Shown: positions 1 to 9,350, counted from the stretch's first letter. The stretch: 64,000 nucleotides of DNA from Tepidibacter hydrothermalis (GCF_029542625.1 NZ_CP120733.1:3100001-3164000), one strand, 5' to 3'. Program-made: numbers and translations. The notes: generated from the letters alone by a model not told the origin.

Positions 1-1792
1 GATTATTGTTAACTATTATAGTTTCTATATTCTGCTTTTTAAGAGCTAGTATTGAGTGAACTGAACAGTAGTCAAACTCTATCCCCTGTCCTATTCTTAT
101 AGGTCCTGACCCTATAACTATTACTTTCTTCTTATCTGATACTTCAACCTCATCATGCTCATCATAAGTTGAGTAATAATATGGAGATACAGCGTCAAAC
201 TCTCCTGCACAAGTATCAACCATCTTATACACAGCTTCTATTTTATATAATTTTCTAAGATTGCATACATCCTTAGGTGATGAGTTTGTAAAATCAGCTA
301 TTGCTTTATCAGAGAAACCTTTCATTTTAAGTTCTCTCATCCAATCCTTAGTTATATCCTCTAGATTTGATTTCTTTAGTTTTTCTTCCTCATCAACTAT
401 ATTATTTATCTTATTTACAAAGAATTTATCCATTCCAGTTATCTTACATATCATATCTAACTTATAATTTCTTCTTATCATTTCAGCTAAGTCAAATATT
501 CTTTCATCATCAGGTATTTGAACTCTTCTTTTTAATTCTTCAATACTTCTATCAGAAGATGCCTTGTGTTCTAAGCTGTATTGACCTATCTCAAGAGATC
601 TTATAGCCTTTAAAAATGCCGATTCAAAATTGTTTCCAATTGCCATTACTTCTCCTGTTGCCATCATCTTTGTTCCAAGAGTTCTCTTAGCTCTTCTAAA
701 TTTATCAAATGGCCATTTAGGAATTTTTACTACACAATAATCAAGTGTTGGCTCAAAACACGCCTTAGTTTTTTTAGTTACAGCATTTTCTATCTCATCA
801 AGTGTGTATCCTATAGCTATTTTAGTTGCAACCTTTGCTATCGGATAACCTGTAGCTTTTGAAGCTAGAGCTGATGAACGGCTAACTCTTGGATTTATCT
901 CTATTACTATATAATCAAAGCTATCTGGATTAAGTGCTAACTGAACGTTACATCCGCCCTCTATTCCTATAGTATTTATTATGTCTATAGATGCCTTTCT
1001 AAGCATCTGATACTCAACATCTGTAAGAGTTTGAGATGGTGCTACAACTATTGAATCTCCTGTATGTACTCCAACAGGGTCTATATTTTCCATATTACAT
1101 ACTGTTATACAATTTCCCTTGCTATCTCTCATTACCTCATACTCTATCTCTTTCCAACCTTTTATGCTTTTCTCTAAAAGTACCTGTCCTACACGGCTTA
1201 GCTGAAGTCCACTTGCAAGAATCTCTTCCAATTCTTCTTTATTTTCAGCTATTCCACCACCTGCACCACCTAATGTATATGCAGGTCTTACAACCACTGG
1301 ATATCCAATTTTTGATGCAAACTTTATTCCGTCCTCCATAGTTGTCACTATCTCACTTTGAACTAGTGGCTGGTTTATATCTTCCATTATTTTTTTGAAT
1401 GATTCTCTGTCTTCTCCATCTTTAATTGATTTTATAGAAGTTCCTATAACCTTTATATTATGCTTTTTTAAAATTCCACTATCATGAAGTTCAACCGCTA
1501 AGTTAAGTCCTGTTTGACCTCCCATACCTGCTATTAAACTATCTGGTTTTTCCTTTATTATAACTTTTTCTACAAATTCTAAAGTAAGTGGCTCTATATA
1601 AACTTTATCCGCTATTTCTTTATCTGTCATTATAGTTGCAGGGTTAGAATTTATAAGTACTGTCTCTATTCCCTCTTCTCTTAATGTTTGACAAGCCTGT
1701 GTTCCTGAATAATCAAACTCCGCTGCTTGACCTATTACTATTGGTCCTGATCCTATAACTAATACTTTTTTAATATCATCTCTTCTTGGCAT
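1..1792 (-). CDS. carB: Carbamoyl-phosphate synthase large subunit, 3' part outside window
   Basis: The first 597 codons of the synthetase subunit that makes carbamoyl phosphate from bicarbonate, ATP and ammonia passed from CarA; the family is about 1,060-1,070 residues, so the C-terminal half lies beyond base 1. The start ([17 protein letters not shown]) and the following [21 protein letters not shown] stretch, split here as [11 protein letters not shown] and QACQTL, are typical of the first ATP-grasp half. The ATG at 1792 has a GGGGAGG ribosome site six bases upstream. It follows carA by 63 bases in the same operon. Truncation is only by the window edge; no internal lesion was seen. Confidence 0.97.
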   Translation of the reverse strand, partial: MPRRDDIKKVLVIGSGPIVIGQAAEFDYSGTQACQTLREEGIETVLINSNPATIMTDKEIADKVYIEPLTLEFVEKVIIKEKPDSLIAGMGGQTGLNLAVELHDSGILKKHNIKVIGTSIKSIKDGEDRESFKKIMEDINQPLVQSEIVTTMEDGIKFASKIGYPVVVRPAYTLGGAGGGIAENKEELEEILASGLQLSRVGQVLLEKSIKGWKEIEYEVMRDSKGNCITVCNMENIDPVGVHTGDSIVVAPSQTLTDVEYQMLRKASIDIINTIGIEGGCNVQLALNPDSFDYIVIEINPRVSRSSALASKATGYPIAKVATKIAIGYTLDEIENAVTKKTKACFEPTLDYCVVKIPKWPFDKFRRAKRTLGTKMMATGEVMAIGNNFESAFLKAIRSLEIGQYSLEHKASSDRSIEELKRRVQIPDDERIFDLAEMIRRNYKLDMICKITGMDKFFVNKINNIVDEEEKLKKSNLEDITKDWMRELKMKGFSDKAIADFTNSSPKDVCNLRKLYKIEAVYKMVDTCAGEFDAVSPYYYSTYDEHDEVEVSDKKKVIVIGSGPIRIGQGIEFDYCSVHSILALKKQNIETIIVNNN

Positions 1793-1855
1793 AATTTTAC
1801 CTCCCCATAATAACTACTTAAAATTAGAATGTCTTTTCTTAAATCTAAATTCATA

Positions 1856-2935
1856 TTAAACCGATTCAGTTTTAGCTTTCATATAAACATCTATAAATTC
1901 ATCAAATATTGGTGCTGCATCATATGGTCCTGGGCAAGCTTCAGGATGGAACTGTATGCTGTAAATGTTCATATCATCAATTCTCATTCCCTCAACAGTA
2001 TTGTCATTCATATTTACATGAGTTATTTTTACATTTTCAGGTAAAGTCTCTTCTCTTACAACATATCCGTGGTTTTGTGATGTTATAATTACTTTTCCTG
2101 TTTGTAAATCTTTTACAGGGTGGTTACATCCTCTATGTCCAAACTTAAGTTTTTCAGTATCTCCTTCAAGTGCCAATGCCAAGAGTTGATGTCCAAGACA
2201 TATTCCCGTTATAGGTATTTTTCCCATCATCTTCTTTATCTCTTCTATAACACTTACCAAATCCTTTGGATCTCCAGGGCCGTTAGATAAAAATACTCCA
2301 TCATAATTCTTATCAAGTATTTCTTTAGCTCCTACAAAAGCAGGATATACTGTTATATTACAACCTCTTTTTTTGAAAGATCTTATTATATTAGCCTTTA
2401 TTCCAAAGTCTATAGCTGCTATATTAAGCCCCTCACCGTCACAATGATTAACTACTTCTTTAGTAGTTACTTTCTCAACTGCATCAACATTAGAAAATGA
2501 ATTTATAGTATTTTGTAACTGCTCTTCATTTAATTTTCTATTAGTTATAATACCTCTTAAAGTCCCTTGATTTCTAATCATTTTAGTTAAATATCTAGTA
2601 TCTATTCCTTCTATCGCAACAATCTTATTTTGCTTAAGATAATCATCTAAATTGAATTCACATCTAAAATTTGATGGCATATCACATTTTTCTCTAACAA
2701 CAAACCCTCTAACCTTTGGTGATTTTGACTCATAATCATCTATATTTATTCCGTAGTTTCCAATTAAAGGATACGTCATTGTTACTATCTGTCCGTAATA
2801 AGATGGATCAGTTAGAACCTCTTGGTATCCAGTCATTCCAGTATTAAATACTACCTCTCCTACAGTTTCTTGTGTATATCCAAATAACTTTCCTTCAAGT
2901 ACAACATTGTTTTCTAAAATTAAATAACCTTTCAT
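1856..2935 (-). CDS. carA: Carbamoyl-phosphate synthase small (glutaminase) subunit
   Basis: The 359-residue glutamine amidotransferase subunit that releases ammonia for CarB, in the cytoplasm, at the entry to pyrimidine (and arginine) synthesis. The N-terminal CPSase_sm domain (NTGMTGYQEVLTDPSY) is followed by a class I glutaminase domain with the nucleophile in GICLGHQLLA and the His-Glu pair in FHPEACPGP. Length is normal for the family. A GGGAGGGG ribosome site precedes the ATG. It is located between pyrF (15-base gap) and carB, so this copy probably serves the pyrimidine pathway. Confidence 0.97.
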   Translation of the reverse strand: MKGYLILENNVVLEGKLFGYTQETVGEVVFNTGMTGYQEVLTDPSYYGQIVTMTYPLIGNYGINIDDYESKSPKVRGFVVREKCDMPSNFRCEFNLDDYLKQNKIVAIEGIDTRYLTKMIRNQGTLRGIITNRKLNEEQLQNTINSFSNVDAVEKVTTKEVVNHCDGEGLNIAAIDFGIKANIIRSFKKRGCNITVYPAFVGAKEILDKNYDGVFLSNGPGDPKDLVSVIEEIKKMMGKIPITGICLGHQLLALALEGDTEKLKFGHRGCNHPVKDLQTGKVIITSQNHGYVVREETLPENVKITHVNMNDNTVEGMRIDDMNIYSIQFHPEACPGPYDAAPIFDEFIDVYMKAKTESV

Positions 2936-2950
2936 ATTTTCCCCTCCCGA

Positions 2951-3877
2951 TTAAAGTACTCTAAGTAAGTCTTGTCTCATTCTAATTACCGCTTCTCTTG
3001 CAGCCTTGTGAAACTCTTCTTCGCTATATCTATCTTTATACTCATCTTTTTTATAAGCTGCTATTATTCCTCTTGATGAATTTATCAAAGCTCCTAATCC
3101 ATCTTCATTAAAGCATCCTTTTAAATCCTCAGCCGTTGCACCTTGTGCTCCATATCCTGGTACTAAAAAGAATGTATTTGGATTTTGCTCTCTAAGTATT
3201 TTTCCCTGCTCTTTATAAGTTGCTCCTACTACTGCTCCTATTTTACTGAATCCATACTTTCCTATCAGTTCTTCTCCCCATTTTGATACAAGCTCTCCCA
3301 TGTGTTCATATACATATCTTCCCTCTTCAGTTTTTAAATCTTGTATATCTCCACTATTAGGGTTTGATGTTTTTACTAATACAAACATTCCTTTATCTAG
3401 CTCTTTACAGTTCTCAATATAAGGGCTTATCGCATCATATCCCATGTATCCATTTATAGTTACAAAGTCTGCATCAAACACTTTATGCTCATTTCCACCA
3501 ACACTTACTCTTCCTATATGTCCTCTTGAGTAGCTCTTTGCAGTTGATGCTATATCGCCTCTTTTTATATCACTTATTACTATAAGATTTTTTTCTTTTG
3601 CATATTTTATAGTTTTTATAAAACAATCTATTCCATCAGGTCCTAGTTCTTCATACATAGATATTTGAGGTTTTACAGCTGGAACTAGATCATATATTTC
3701 ATCTATTATCATTTTGTTAAATTTAAAGTAAGCATTTGCAAGTCCCTTTAATGTTCTTCCATACTTTCTATAAGACTCTTTTCTTATAAATTCTGGTATA
3801 ATTTCTTCTCTAGGATCAAGCCCTACAACAGTTGGATTATTTAGCTCTTTTATTCTCTCTATCAACTTATCTATCAT
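2951..3877 (-). CDS. pyrF: Orotidine 5'-phosphate decarboxylase, type 2
   Basis: Decarboxylates OMP to UMP, the last step of de novo pyrimidine synthesis. The 308-residue length and the motif DIKRGDIASTAKSYSRG mark the longer PyrF subfamily, which carries the catalytic Lys-Asp network in DxKRGD. GLDPREEIIP near the N-terminus and a phosphate-binding GYGAQGATAED near the C-terminus agree with the TIM-barrel fold. Its ATG directly abuts the TAG of pyrC with no intervening base, so translation is probably coupled. Confidence 0.96.
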   Translation of the reverse strand: MIDKLIERIKELNNPTVVGLDPREEIIPEFIRKESYRKYGRTLKGLANAYFKFNKMIIDEIYDLVPAVKPQISMYEELGPDGIDCFIKTIKYAKEKNLIVISDIKRGDIASTAKSYSRGHIGRVSVGGNEHKVFDADFVTINGYMGYDAISPYIENCKELDKGMFVLVKTSNPNSGDIQDLKTEEGRYVYEHMGELVSKWGEELIGKYGFSKIGAVVGATYKEQGKILREQNPNTFFLVPGYGAQGATAEDLKGCFNEDGLGALINSSRGIIAAYKKDEYKDRYSEEEFHKAAREAVIRMRQDLLRVL

Positions 3878-5158
3878 CTAATCTTCATCCCCCTCATATA
3901 CAACTTCTCCGTTTACTATCGTGTACTTTACTTTTCCGAAAACTTTCATTTTGTCAAACGGAGTATTTTTTGACTTTGATCTAAATTTACTAGAATCTAT
4001 TCTATAAATCTCTTTTTCATCAAAGATAGTTATATCAGCAATTTTTCCCTCTTCTATACTTCCTCTATCTATATTTATAAGATTTGAAGGATTCAAACTC
4101 ATCTTATTTATAAGCTCATTTATACTTAGTACATCTTCTTTTACTAAGTTAGTTATTCCAAGTGATAGTGCTGTTTCAAGTCCTACTATCCCATTTGCAG
4201 CTTTTTCAAATCCACAATCTTTTTCACTTTTATGGTGAGGTGCATGATCTGTAGCTATAATATCTATAGTTCCATCTTTTAAACCTCTTTTTATTTCCTC
4301 AACATCTTCTTTAGATCTTAAAGGTGGACTCATCTTCATATTTGCATTATCTACTTCAACGCTTTCATCTGCAAGTGAGAAGTGATGAGGACAAACTTCA
4401 CAAGTTACATCTATATTATCTTTTTTAGCTTTTCTTACTAATTCAACACTTCCCTTAGTACTTATATGGCATATATGAATTTTAGCTCCTGCTTCTTTTG
4501 CAATTTCTATATCTCTTTTAACTATAACCTCTTCAGATTCACTAGATATTCCTTTAAGATTTAATGTCTTAGATCTTGTACTCTCATTCATAACCCCGTC
4601 TCCTGCAAGACTCTTATCCTCACAGTGAGAAAGTACAGGAATATCATATTTTTTAGCTAATTCCATTCCTCTAAAAAGCAACTTTTCATCTTCAACAGTC
4701 TTTCCATCTTCGCTTATAGCAATTATTCCCAATCTTTTCATACTTTCTATATCGCTCAACTTTTTTCCATTTTGTCCTTTAGTTATGCTTCCTATAACCT
4801 CAACATTCACAACAGCTTTTTTAGCCTTATCTTTTATATATCTAACTACCTCTTCACAATCTATAACTGGATCAGTATTTGGCATAGCGCATATAGTAGT
4901 AAATCCTCCTCTTGCAGCACTTAAAGCACCTGTTTCTATATCTTCCTTATATTCAAATCCAGGTTCTCTAAGGTGAACATGTACATCTACAAACCCAGGA
5001 GATACTATGTATCCACTCGCATCTATTTCTCTATCAACTTTTTCTTCTATATTTTCGTGTATTTTTTTTACTATACTATTTTCAATAAGAACATCTGTAA
5101 CTTTATCAAAGTTCGTCTTAGGATTTATAACCCTTGCATTTTTAATCAATAGTTTCAT
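3878..5158 (-). CDS. pyrC: Dihydroorotase (class I)
   Basis: A zinc amidohydrolase of 426 residues that interconverts carbamoyl aspartate and dihydroorotate. Metal ligands are visible in DVHVHLREPGFEYKED near residues 57-72 and in IATDHAPHHKSEK; the MPNTDP substrate motif is also present. It is the first gene of the pyr operon and follows a leader with a strong terminator (5190-5250), so its expression is probably set by attenuation. A GGGGAGTGG ribosome site lies just upstream. No pyrB or pyrI is in the window. Confidence 0.96.
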   Translation of the reverse strand: MKLLIKNARVINPKTNFDKVTDVLIENSIVKKIHENIEEKVDREIDASGYIVSPGFVDVHVHLREPGFEYKEDIETGALSAARGGFTTICAMPNTDPVIDCEEVVRYIKDKAKKAVVNVEVIGSITKGQNGKKLSDIESMKRLGIIAISEDGKTVEDEKLLFRGMELAKKYDIPVLSHCEDKSLAGDGVMNESTRSKTLNLKGISSESEEVIVKRDIEIAKEAGAKIHICHISTKGSVELVRKAKKDNIDVTCEVCPHHFSLADESVEVDNANMKMSPPLRSKEDVEEIKRGLKDGTIDIIATDHAPHHKSEKDCGFEKAANGIVGLETALSLGITNLVKEDVLSINELINKMSLNPSNLINIDRGSIEEGKIADITIFDEKEIYRIDSSKFRSKSKNTPFDKMKVFGKVKYTIVNGEVVYEGDED

Positions 5159-5189
5159 TTAATCCACTCCCCTTTTTTAGATATTAAAA

Positions 5190-5250
5190 AAGCAACAAAC
5201 AAGCCTACCAAAAATCAAAACTCAACCTTTGGTACAACCGTTTGTTGCTT
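5190..5250 (-). terminator. Two-tier intrinsic terminator in the pyr leader (attenuator)
   Basis: On the minus strand an 11-bp outer stem (AAGCAACAAAC with GTTTGTTGCTT) encloses a 7-bp inner stem (TACCAAA with TTTGGTA) and is followed directly by a T run, 32 bases before the pyrC start. This is a textbook intrinsic terminator positioned to cut transcription before the operon. I saw no obvious PyrR-loop consensus upstream. Confidence 0.88.
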
Positions 5251-5376
5251 ACATATTTTAGGGAATGTAAAAACTATTATTGAGAATAATACGTTCAATA
5301 ATTCTTTCAAATTTTTACAGTTATTATTATTTTCATGTTTTTTTGTATAATAAAAACACGCACTGATGGCTCCCAT
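5215..5376 (-). CDS. Candidate pyr leader peptide overlapping the attenuator
   Basis: A 53-codon reading frame begins at an ATG seven bases after a GGGAGG ribosome site and ends at a TGA inside the inner loop of the leader terminator. A ribosome finishing this frame would cover the 5' arms of both terminator stems. The second half is rich in U-rich codons (VLFSIIVFTFP). I do not recognise the peptide in any family. The geometry resembles the translated leader of the enterobacterial pyrBI operon, which is established knowledge; its use here is inference. It could also be a chance frame. Confidence 0.5.
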   Translation of the reverse strand: MGAISACFYYTKKHENNNNCKNLKELLNVLFSIIVFTFPKICKQQTVVPKVEF

Positions 5377-5417
5377 CATAATTCCTCCCTTCCTGGTCTC
5401 TCGTACCAACTTAAAGG

Positions 5418-5491
5418 TCGACATGCGTATGTCGATTTTTTTATATTATTTTGTTTTAACAATAATAACACATAGAGTATTAGTATGTCAA
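5418..5491 (-). promoter_or_regulatory. Candidate pyr operon promoter and 5' leader hairpin
   Basis: TTGACA (5486-5491) is followed after 17 bases by TTATTA (5463-5468), a plausible but weak sigma-A -10. The early transcript contains a perfect hairpin, TCGACAT-GCGT-ATGTCGA (5418-5435). The stretch from here to pyrC is the leader; the region from 5492 to about 5580 shows nothing I can assign. Confidence 0.45.
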
Positions 5492-5656
5492 ATGTAAAAT
5501 TCACTTCATGCCACCAATGACTCCTACATTCTCTGTTTCTTAAAATAGTTGAAATGTAGTATAGTAAAATAATCACTATCCTAGGTAATGCATAAAATTT
5601 TGTTTAAATGGTCAATAATTATAAATAAGTAAGAATTGAGAAGGCGAGGAATAAGA

Positions 5657-5926
5657 ATGAATAAATTTACAGTTTTCGGTAGCAAACATTGACCAGATTG
5701 TGCCCCAGTGAAAGAGTTTCTTTCAGAAAATAATATTGAATTTTTATATCTGGATATTTCAGATAGTATGTTAAATCTAAAAAGATTTCTGAAATATAGA
5801 GACATCAGACCTGAGTTTGATGAAATCAAAAAATCAGGCAGCATCGGCCTTCCTTGTATAATGATCAATAAGGGAGAGCATTTTATTTTTAAACAAGCTG
5901 AGATAGAAGAGTTTATCAATAATTAG
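5657..5926 (+). CDS. Glutaredoxin-like selenoprotein (UGA = Sec at codon 12)
   Basis: An 89-residue thioredoxin-fold protein whose frame starts at ATG 5657 (MNKFTVFGSKH), passes an in-frame TGA at 5690-5692 and continues as PDCAPVKEFLSENN to the stop at 5924. The UGA sits where glutaredoxins have the first cysteine of CPxC, giving UPDC. GSIGLPCIMI supplies the conserved cis-proline loop. A hairpin suited to be a bacterial SECIS follows the UGA. A GGCGAGG ribosome site lies about ten bases before the start. Expected role: thiol redox chemistry with selenocysteine as nucleophile. Read without Sec insertion the gene would look like a 72-residue fragment starting at 5708. It stands alone, with a terminator behind it. 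Confidence 0.88.
5709..5725 (+). promoter_or_regulatory. SECIS-like hairpin of the glutaredoxin-like selenoprotein
   Basis: Six base pairs, TGAAAG with CTTTCA, close a five-base loop AGTTT. The loop begins 22 bases after the UGA and has G as its second base followed by U. Bacterial SECIS elements are known to lie within the coding region just downstream of the UGA with a G early in the apical loop, so distance and loop both fit. Confidence 0.7.
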
Positions 5927-5954
5927 TTAAAAAAATTTATAATACTTAGTATAT

Positions 5955-5998
5955 AAAAATAACGAAGGGTAGCTTAACAAGCACCCCTCGTTATTTTT
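5955..5998. terminator. Bidirectional terminator
   Basis: AAAAATAACGAAGGGT pairs with ACCCCTCGTTATTTTT (one mismatch), with A and T runs on both sides. It separates the convergent selenoprotein gene and the TolC-like gene. Confidence 0.85.
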
Positions 5999-6013
5999 AA
6001 CTGCTCTTTTTTA

Positions 6014-7126
6014 TTATTTTACAGTTCCTATGCTCACAGCCTTATCATAATCAATCACTGCCAAATTGTAGCTTGATATTGCATTTGAAAGAGCTATTTT
6101 TGAATTATATAATTGATTTAAAGCATTATCAACTTCAAGAAGTGTTCCAAGCTCTACATTATATGCAAATTCCTTAAGTCTTAATACCTCTTTTGTTTTT
6201 TCTACATTTGCTTTAGCAAGCTCTATCTGATTTTGAGCATTTATTACATCATCATATTTTCCTCTGATATCAAATTCAACCATGTTTTTAACATCTGCTA
6301 AACCACTTTCGATTTTTGCTAAATTTCTTTCTTTAGTTTTGTATTTATATGTATTAGATGGATACATTATTGAATTTGTCTCAAAATCAAGTTTGACAAG
6401 TTCATAATTATGATTCATTTGAATTATATCAAATCTACTTTCATAAGCTTTTTCTAAATCTTCATCCAAGTTTTCATCAAATACTTCTTGTTTAAAGCTG
6501 GATGTAAGTTCAATTTTTGTATCGAGTGGATAATTCAAAATCATATTCAATGATCTATATGCTTTTTCTAAATCAGTTTTAGATTTTTCAAAACTTGCTT
6601 TTGCCTCATTTAAAGATATATCCGCCATTATTAAATCTGATTTTGAAGCAACTCCAAGTTCATATTTTTTATTTACAATATCTCTATTTCTTTGAACATT
6701 TTCTAAATTATCCTTTGCAACATTCATATAATCTCTAGCATTAAGAGAGCCATAGTAAGCTTGAGTTACATTATGTTTTATATCTTCCTTTTTATAATCC
6801 TTTTTTATTTTTTCTTCTTCAAGAGCATACTCAGCTTTTTTAGACATCATATTTGCATCTAATTGAAATCCTTCTACTGTTCCAAGTGAAATATCACTAT
6901 TATCATATTTTTTCTCTGTATGTTTAGCCTCATCAAGTTCTATTTCTTTTATTTCAATATCTAGATCACTACTTTTAAGCTCCGTTGAATTTTTTATTGC
7001 CTCTTCTATAGCTTCCTCAATCGAAATGTTTATTTTATCTTCAACAGACTTTTCATCTGCATATGCATTTATCGAACTTATAAATGTAAAGATTACTAAT
7101 AATATCCCAGTAATTATTTTTTTCAT
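6014..7126 (-). CDS. TolC-family (outer membrane efflux-like) protein
   Basis: An exported protein of 370 residues with a signal peptide (cut near NAYA-DE). The rest is almost wholly alpha-helical coiled coil with the two-fold repeat of the TolC/OEP family (KYELGVASKSDLIMADISLNEA split as KYELGVASKSDL and IMADISLNEA; later FAYNVELGTLLEV). The stretches that form outer-membrane beta strands in true TolC appear very short here. It is the last gene of the RND operon, 18 bases after the response regulator. TolC proteins normally need an outer membrane, which a typical clostridium lacks; it may instead bridge the cell wall or stabilise the pump. Family assignment is firm, mechanism is not. Confidence 0.85.
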   Translation of the reverse strand: MKKIITGILLVIFTFISSINAYADEKSVEDKINISIEEAIEEAIKNSTELKSSDLDIEIKEIELDEAKHTEKKYDNSDISLGTVEGFQLDANMMSKKAEYALEEEKIKKDYKKEDIKHNVTQAYYGSLNARDYMNVAKDNLENVQRNRDIVNKKYELGVASKSDLIMADISLNEAKASFEKSKTDLEKAYRSLNMILNYPLDTKIELTSSFKQEVFDENLDEDLEKAYESRFDIIQMNHNYELVKLDFETNSIMYPSNTYKYKTKERNLAKIESGLADVKNMVEFDIRGKYDDVINAQNQIELAKANVEKTKEVLRLKEFAYNVELGTLLEVDNALNQLYNSKIALSNAISSYNLAVIDYDKAVSIGTVK

Positions 7127-7144
7127 ATAGGTTCCTCCTCATTA

Positions 7145-7834
7145 TTATGCTTTAAATCTATAGCCTATACCCCAAATAGTCTCTATGTACTGTAGATTTG
7201 AAGTATCCTTTTCTATTTTCTCACGTATTCTTCTTATATGAACCGTTATTGTTGATATCTCTCCTAAGGAGTCAAAACCCCATACTCTTTCAAATATTTC
7301 TTCTTTGCTAAATACTCTGTTAGGATTTCTTGCTAATAGATTTAGTACATCATACTCTTTAGAAGCTAATACTATTTCTTTTTCATTTAAATAAACACGT
7401 CTTGAATAATTATCTATACTAAGACCATTAATTTCTATTACTTCTTTTGGAGTACTTACTTTTTCAGTAAGCCTCTTATATCTATTTAAATGTGATTTTA
7501 CTCTTGCCACTAATTCATTTGGACTAAACGGCTTTGTTATATAATCATCTGCTCCAAGTCCAAGTCCTCTTATTTTATCAACAGATTCACCTTTTGCAGA
7601 TACCATCAATATTGGTATTTCTTTTATTTTTCTAATACTTTTACATATTGAAAATCCATCTATTTCTGGAAGCATTAAATCCAGTATTATTAAATCAAAA
7701 TTTTCCTCACTAGCTTTTTTTAGTCCTGCAAGTCCTGTAGTCTCTATTTCAACATTGAAACCATTTATTTCCAAGTAATCTTTTTCAAGTTCAGCAATAC
7801 TTATATCATCTTCAATTATTAGAATTTTTTTCAT
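7145..7834 (-). CDS. OmpR/PhoB-family response regulator of the efflux operon
   Basis: A receiver domain (KKILIIEDD; phosphoacceptor Asp in DLIILDLMLPEIDG; switch Lys in YITKPF) is joined to a C-terminal winged helix (ISTITVHIRRIREKI, IETIWGIGYRF). About 229 residues. I chose the ATG at 7834 because AAAGGG lies ten bases ahead of it; an ATG at 7843 is in frame but sits on that site. The start overlaps the 3' end of the kinase gene by 23 bases, indicating translational coupling. It probably controls the surrounding pump operon. Confidence 0.94.
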   Translation of the reverse strand: MKKILIIEDDISIAELEKDYLEINGFNVEIETTGLAGLKKASEENFDLIILDLMLPEIDGFSICKSIRKIKEIPILMVSAKGESVDKIRGLGLGADDYITKPFSPNELVARVKSHLNRYKRLTEKVSTPKEVIEINGLSIDNYSRRVYLNEKEIVLASKEYDVLNLLARNPNRVFSKEEIFERVWGFDSLGEISTITVHIRRIREKIEKDTSNLQYIETIWGIGYRFKA

Positions 7835-9296
7835 GATCATCATTCCCTTTATATTTTTTTAATGTGAATAATATACTTGTCCCTATATTTATTTCACTTT
7901 CAGCCCACATATTTCCTCCATGAGATTCTATAATCTGCTTACAGATAGAAAGCCCTAGTCCACTTCCACTTATAGAAGTATTTCTTGATTCATCGGCTCT
8001 ATAGAATCTATCAAATATAAACGGTATACTTTCTTTAGGAATTCCAATCCCATTATCTTTAACTTCAATTGTTACATATTCTCTATTATCTATTAAATTG
8101 ATATCAATTTTTGGATTTTGCTTATCCATATACTTCATTGCATTATCTACAATATTTACAATAACTCTTTTAAGTTTTTGTAAATCAGCAGTTACAAATA
8201 TCTCTTCTTTTTCATTATTCAAATTTATGTTTGCATTCTTTTTTTCTAAATCAAAACTTAAATCTTCAACACAGTACTTTAAATAATCAACAATATTTAT
8301 ATTTTGAAAGTTAAATGAAACCTTTTTCAAATCCAATTTTGAAAATAAAAATAATTCATCAATCAAGACTTCCATATCTGTAGCTTTTTTATAAATTGTA
8401 TTTATATATTTATCCATTTTTTCAGGAGAATCTGCAACTCCATCTTTAATTCCCTCTATATATCCCTTTATAGACATTATAGGGGTTTTTAAATCATGGG
8501 ATATATTAGAAGTTAAATTTTTCCTATTTTCTTCATACTTCATTTGGATATCTATTGACTCTTTAAGTTTTATTCTCATTTCCTCAAAATTAATACTTAA
8601 ATCACCAAATTCGTCTTTTGAATGTTTTTCAATTGTATAATTTAAATTACCATTTTTTATTTCATTAGAAGCATATTTTAGTTTATTAAGTTTTTTTATG
8701 ATATCTTTATAAATTGCGAAAGTTAGAAAATTTGATGTTATTAATATTGAAATTATTATTATAGAAGAAAGTAATCTTCTCGCCAATTTTATATCTTTTC
8801 TTAATAAGTTAAGGTTAAAAGCATAAAATACACTTCCTTTTGAACCATCATTAAAGTAAAAATCATTCTGTGAAAAAATAACATATCCATTCTCTAGAAA
8901 AATATAATTATCCATGTTATAGTCAGAATTAAATTTTGGAAGTTCATTAAAAAATAAATCATTTCTTAAGATTTCTGAAGAATATAGTATTTCGTTATTT
9001 TGTCTTAAAATAATCCCACTATAAATTGTGTCTAAATCATTATCTAATGATTTAAGAAAAGAAATATCTTTAACTTTATCAGTATCATTAATAATATTTA
9101 AGTTTACTTTTCTTGAAATTTCACTATAGTTAACAAAAACTTTCCTAGTTAAATAATATGGATTAGCTGCATTTACAATACTTTTATCATCCTCCCAGAA
9201 ATATTTATCAAACATAAAATTAAAAGTTGTAATCAAAATAAGAGGAATAATAATCATTCCAAAAAATGAAAGTATTAATTTGGATTTTATAGACAT
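7812..9296 (-). CDS. Sensor histidine kinase of the efflux operon
   Basis: A 494-residue membrane kinase. A first membrane segment (residues about 7-28), an extracytoplasmic sensor region of about 150 residues, and a second membrane segment (LLSSIIIISILITSNFLTF, about 175-193) are followed by HAMP, HisKA with the phospho-His in NISHDLKTPIMS, and HATPase with N and G boxes (DNGIGIPKESIPFIFDRF, SGSGLGLSICKQI). It follows the RND pump gene by 119 bases and overlaps the regulator. The signal is unknown; a pump substrate or envelope damage is likely from context. Confidence 0.94.
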   Translation of the reverse strand: MSIKSKLILSFFGMIIIPLILITTFNFMFDKYFWEDDKSIVNAANPYYLTRKVFVNYSEISRKVNLNIINDTDKVKDISFLKSLDNDLDTIYSGIILRQNNEILYSSEILRNDLFFNELPKFNSDYNMDNYIFLENGYVIFSQNDFYFNDGSKGSVFYAFNLNLLRKDIKLARRLLSSIIIISILITSNFLTFAIYKDIIKKLNKLKYASNEIKNGNLNYTIEKHSKDEFGDLSINFEEMRIKLKESIDIQMKYEENRKNLTSNISHDLKTPIMSIKGYIEGIKDGVADSPEKMDKYINTIYKKATDMEVLIDELFLFSKLDLKKVSFNFQNINIVDYLKYCVEDLSFDLEKKNANINLNNEKEEIFVTADLQKLKRVIVNIVDNAMKYMDKQNPKIDINLIDNREYVTIEVKDNGIGIPKESIPFIFDRFYRADESRNTSISGSGLGLSICKQIIESHGGNMWAESEINIGTSILFTLKKYKGNDDHEKNSNN

Positions 9297-9313
9297 AATT
9301 TCCCACCTTTAAT

Positions 9314-9350
9314 AATTTAATAGGGTAAGCAAAACCTACCCTATTAAATT
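9314..9350 (-). other. Intercistronic hairpin between RND pump and kinase genes
   Basis: A perfect 14-bp stem (AATTTAATAGGGTA with TACCCTATTAAATT) and a nine-base loop. There is no T run, so it looks more like an mRNA stabiliser, processing site or weak attenuator than a full terminator. It may lower expression of the regulatory genes relative to the pump. Confidence 0.6.

Noticed and set aside
1036-1341. Plus-strand frames across carB
   Set aside because: Antisense shadows of the conserved carB coding sequence.
5340-5460. Possible PyrR-binding loop in the pyr leader
   Set aside because: GGTACGAGAGACC and CCAGGAAGGGAGG were compared with the CNGNGAG-type loop and do not match well enough; no antiterminator was found.
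5376-5576. Minus-strand frame of 66 codons overlapping the pyr leader
   Set aside because: No ribosome site, it runs through the promoter and leader hairpin, and the better leader frame starts inside it in another phase.
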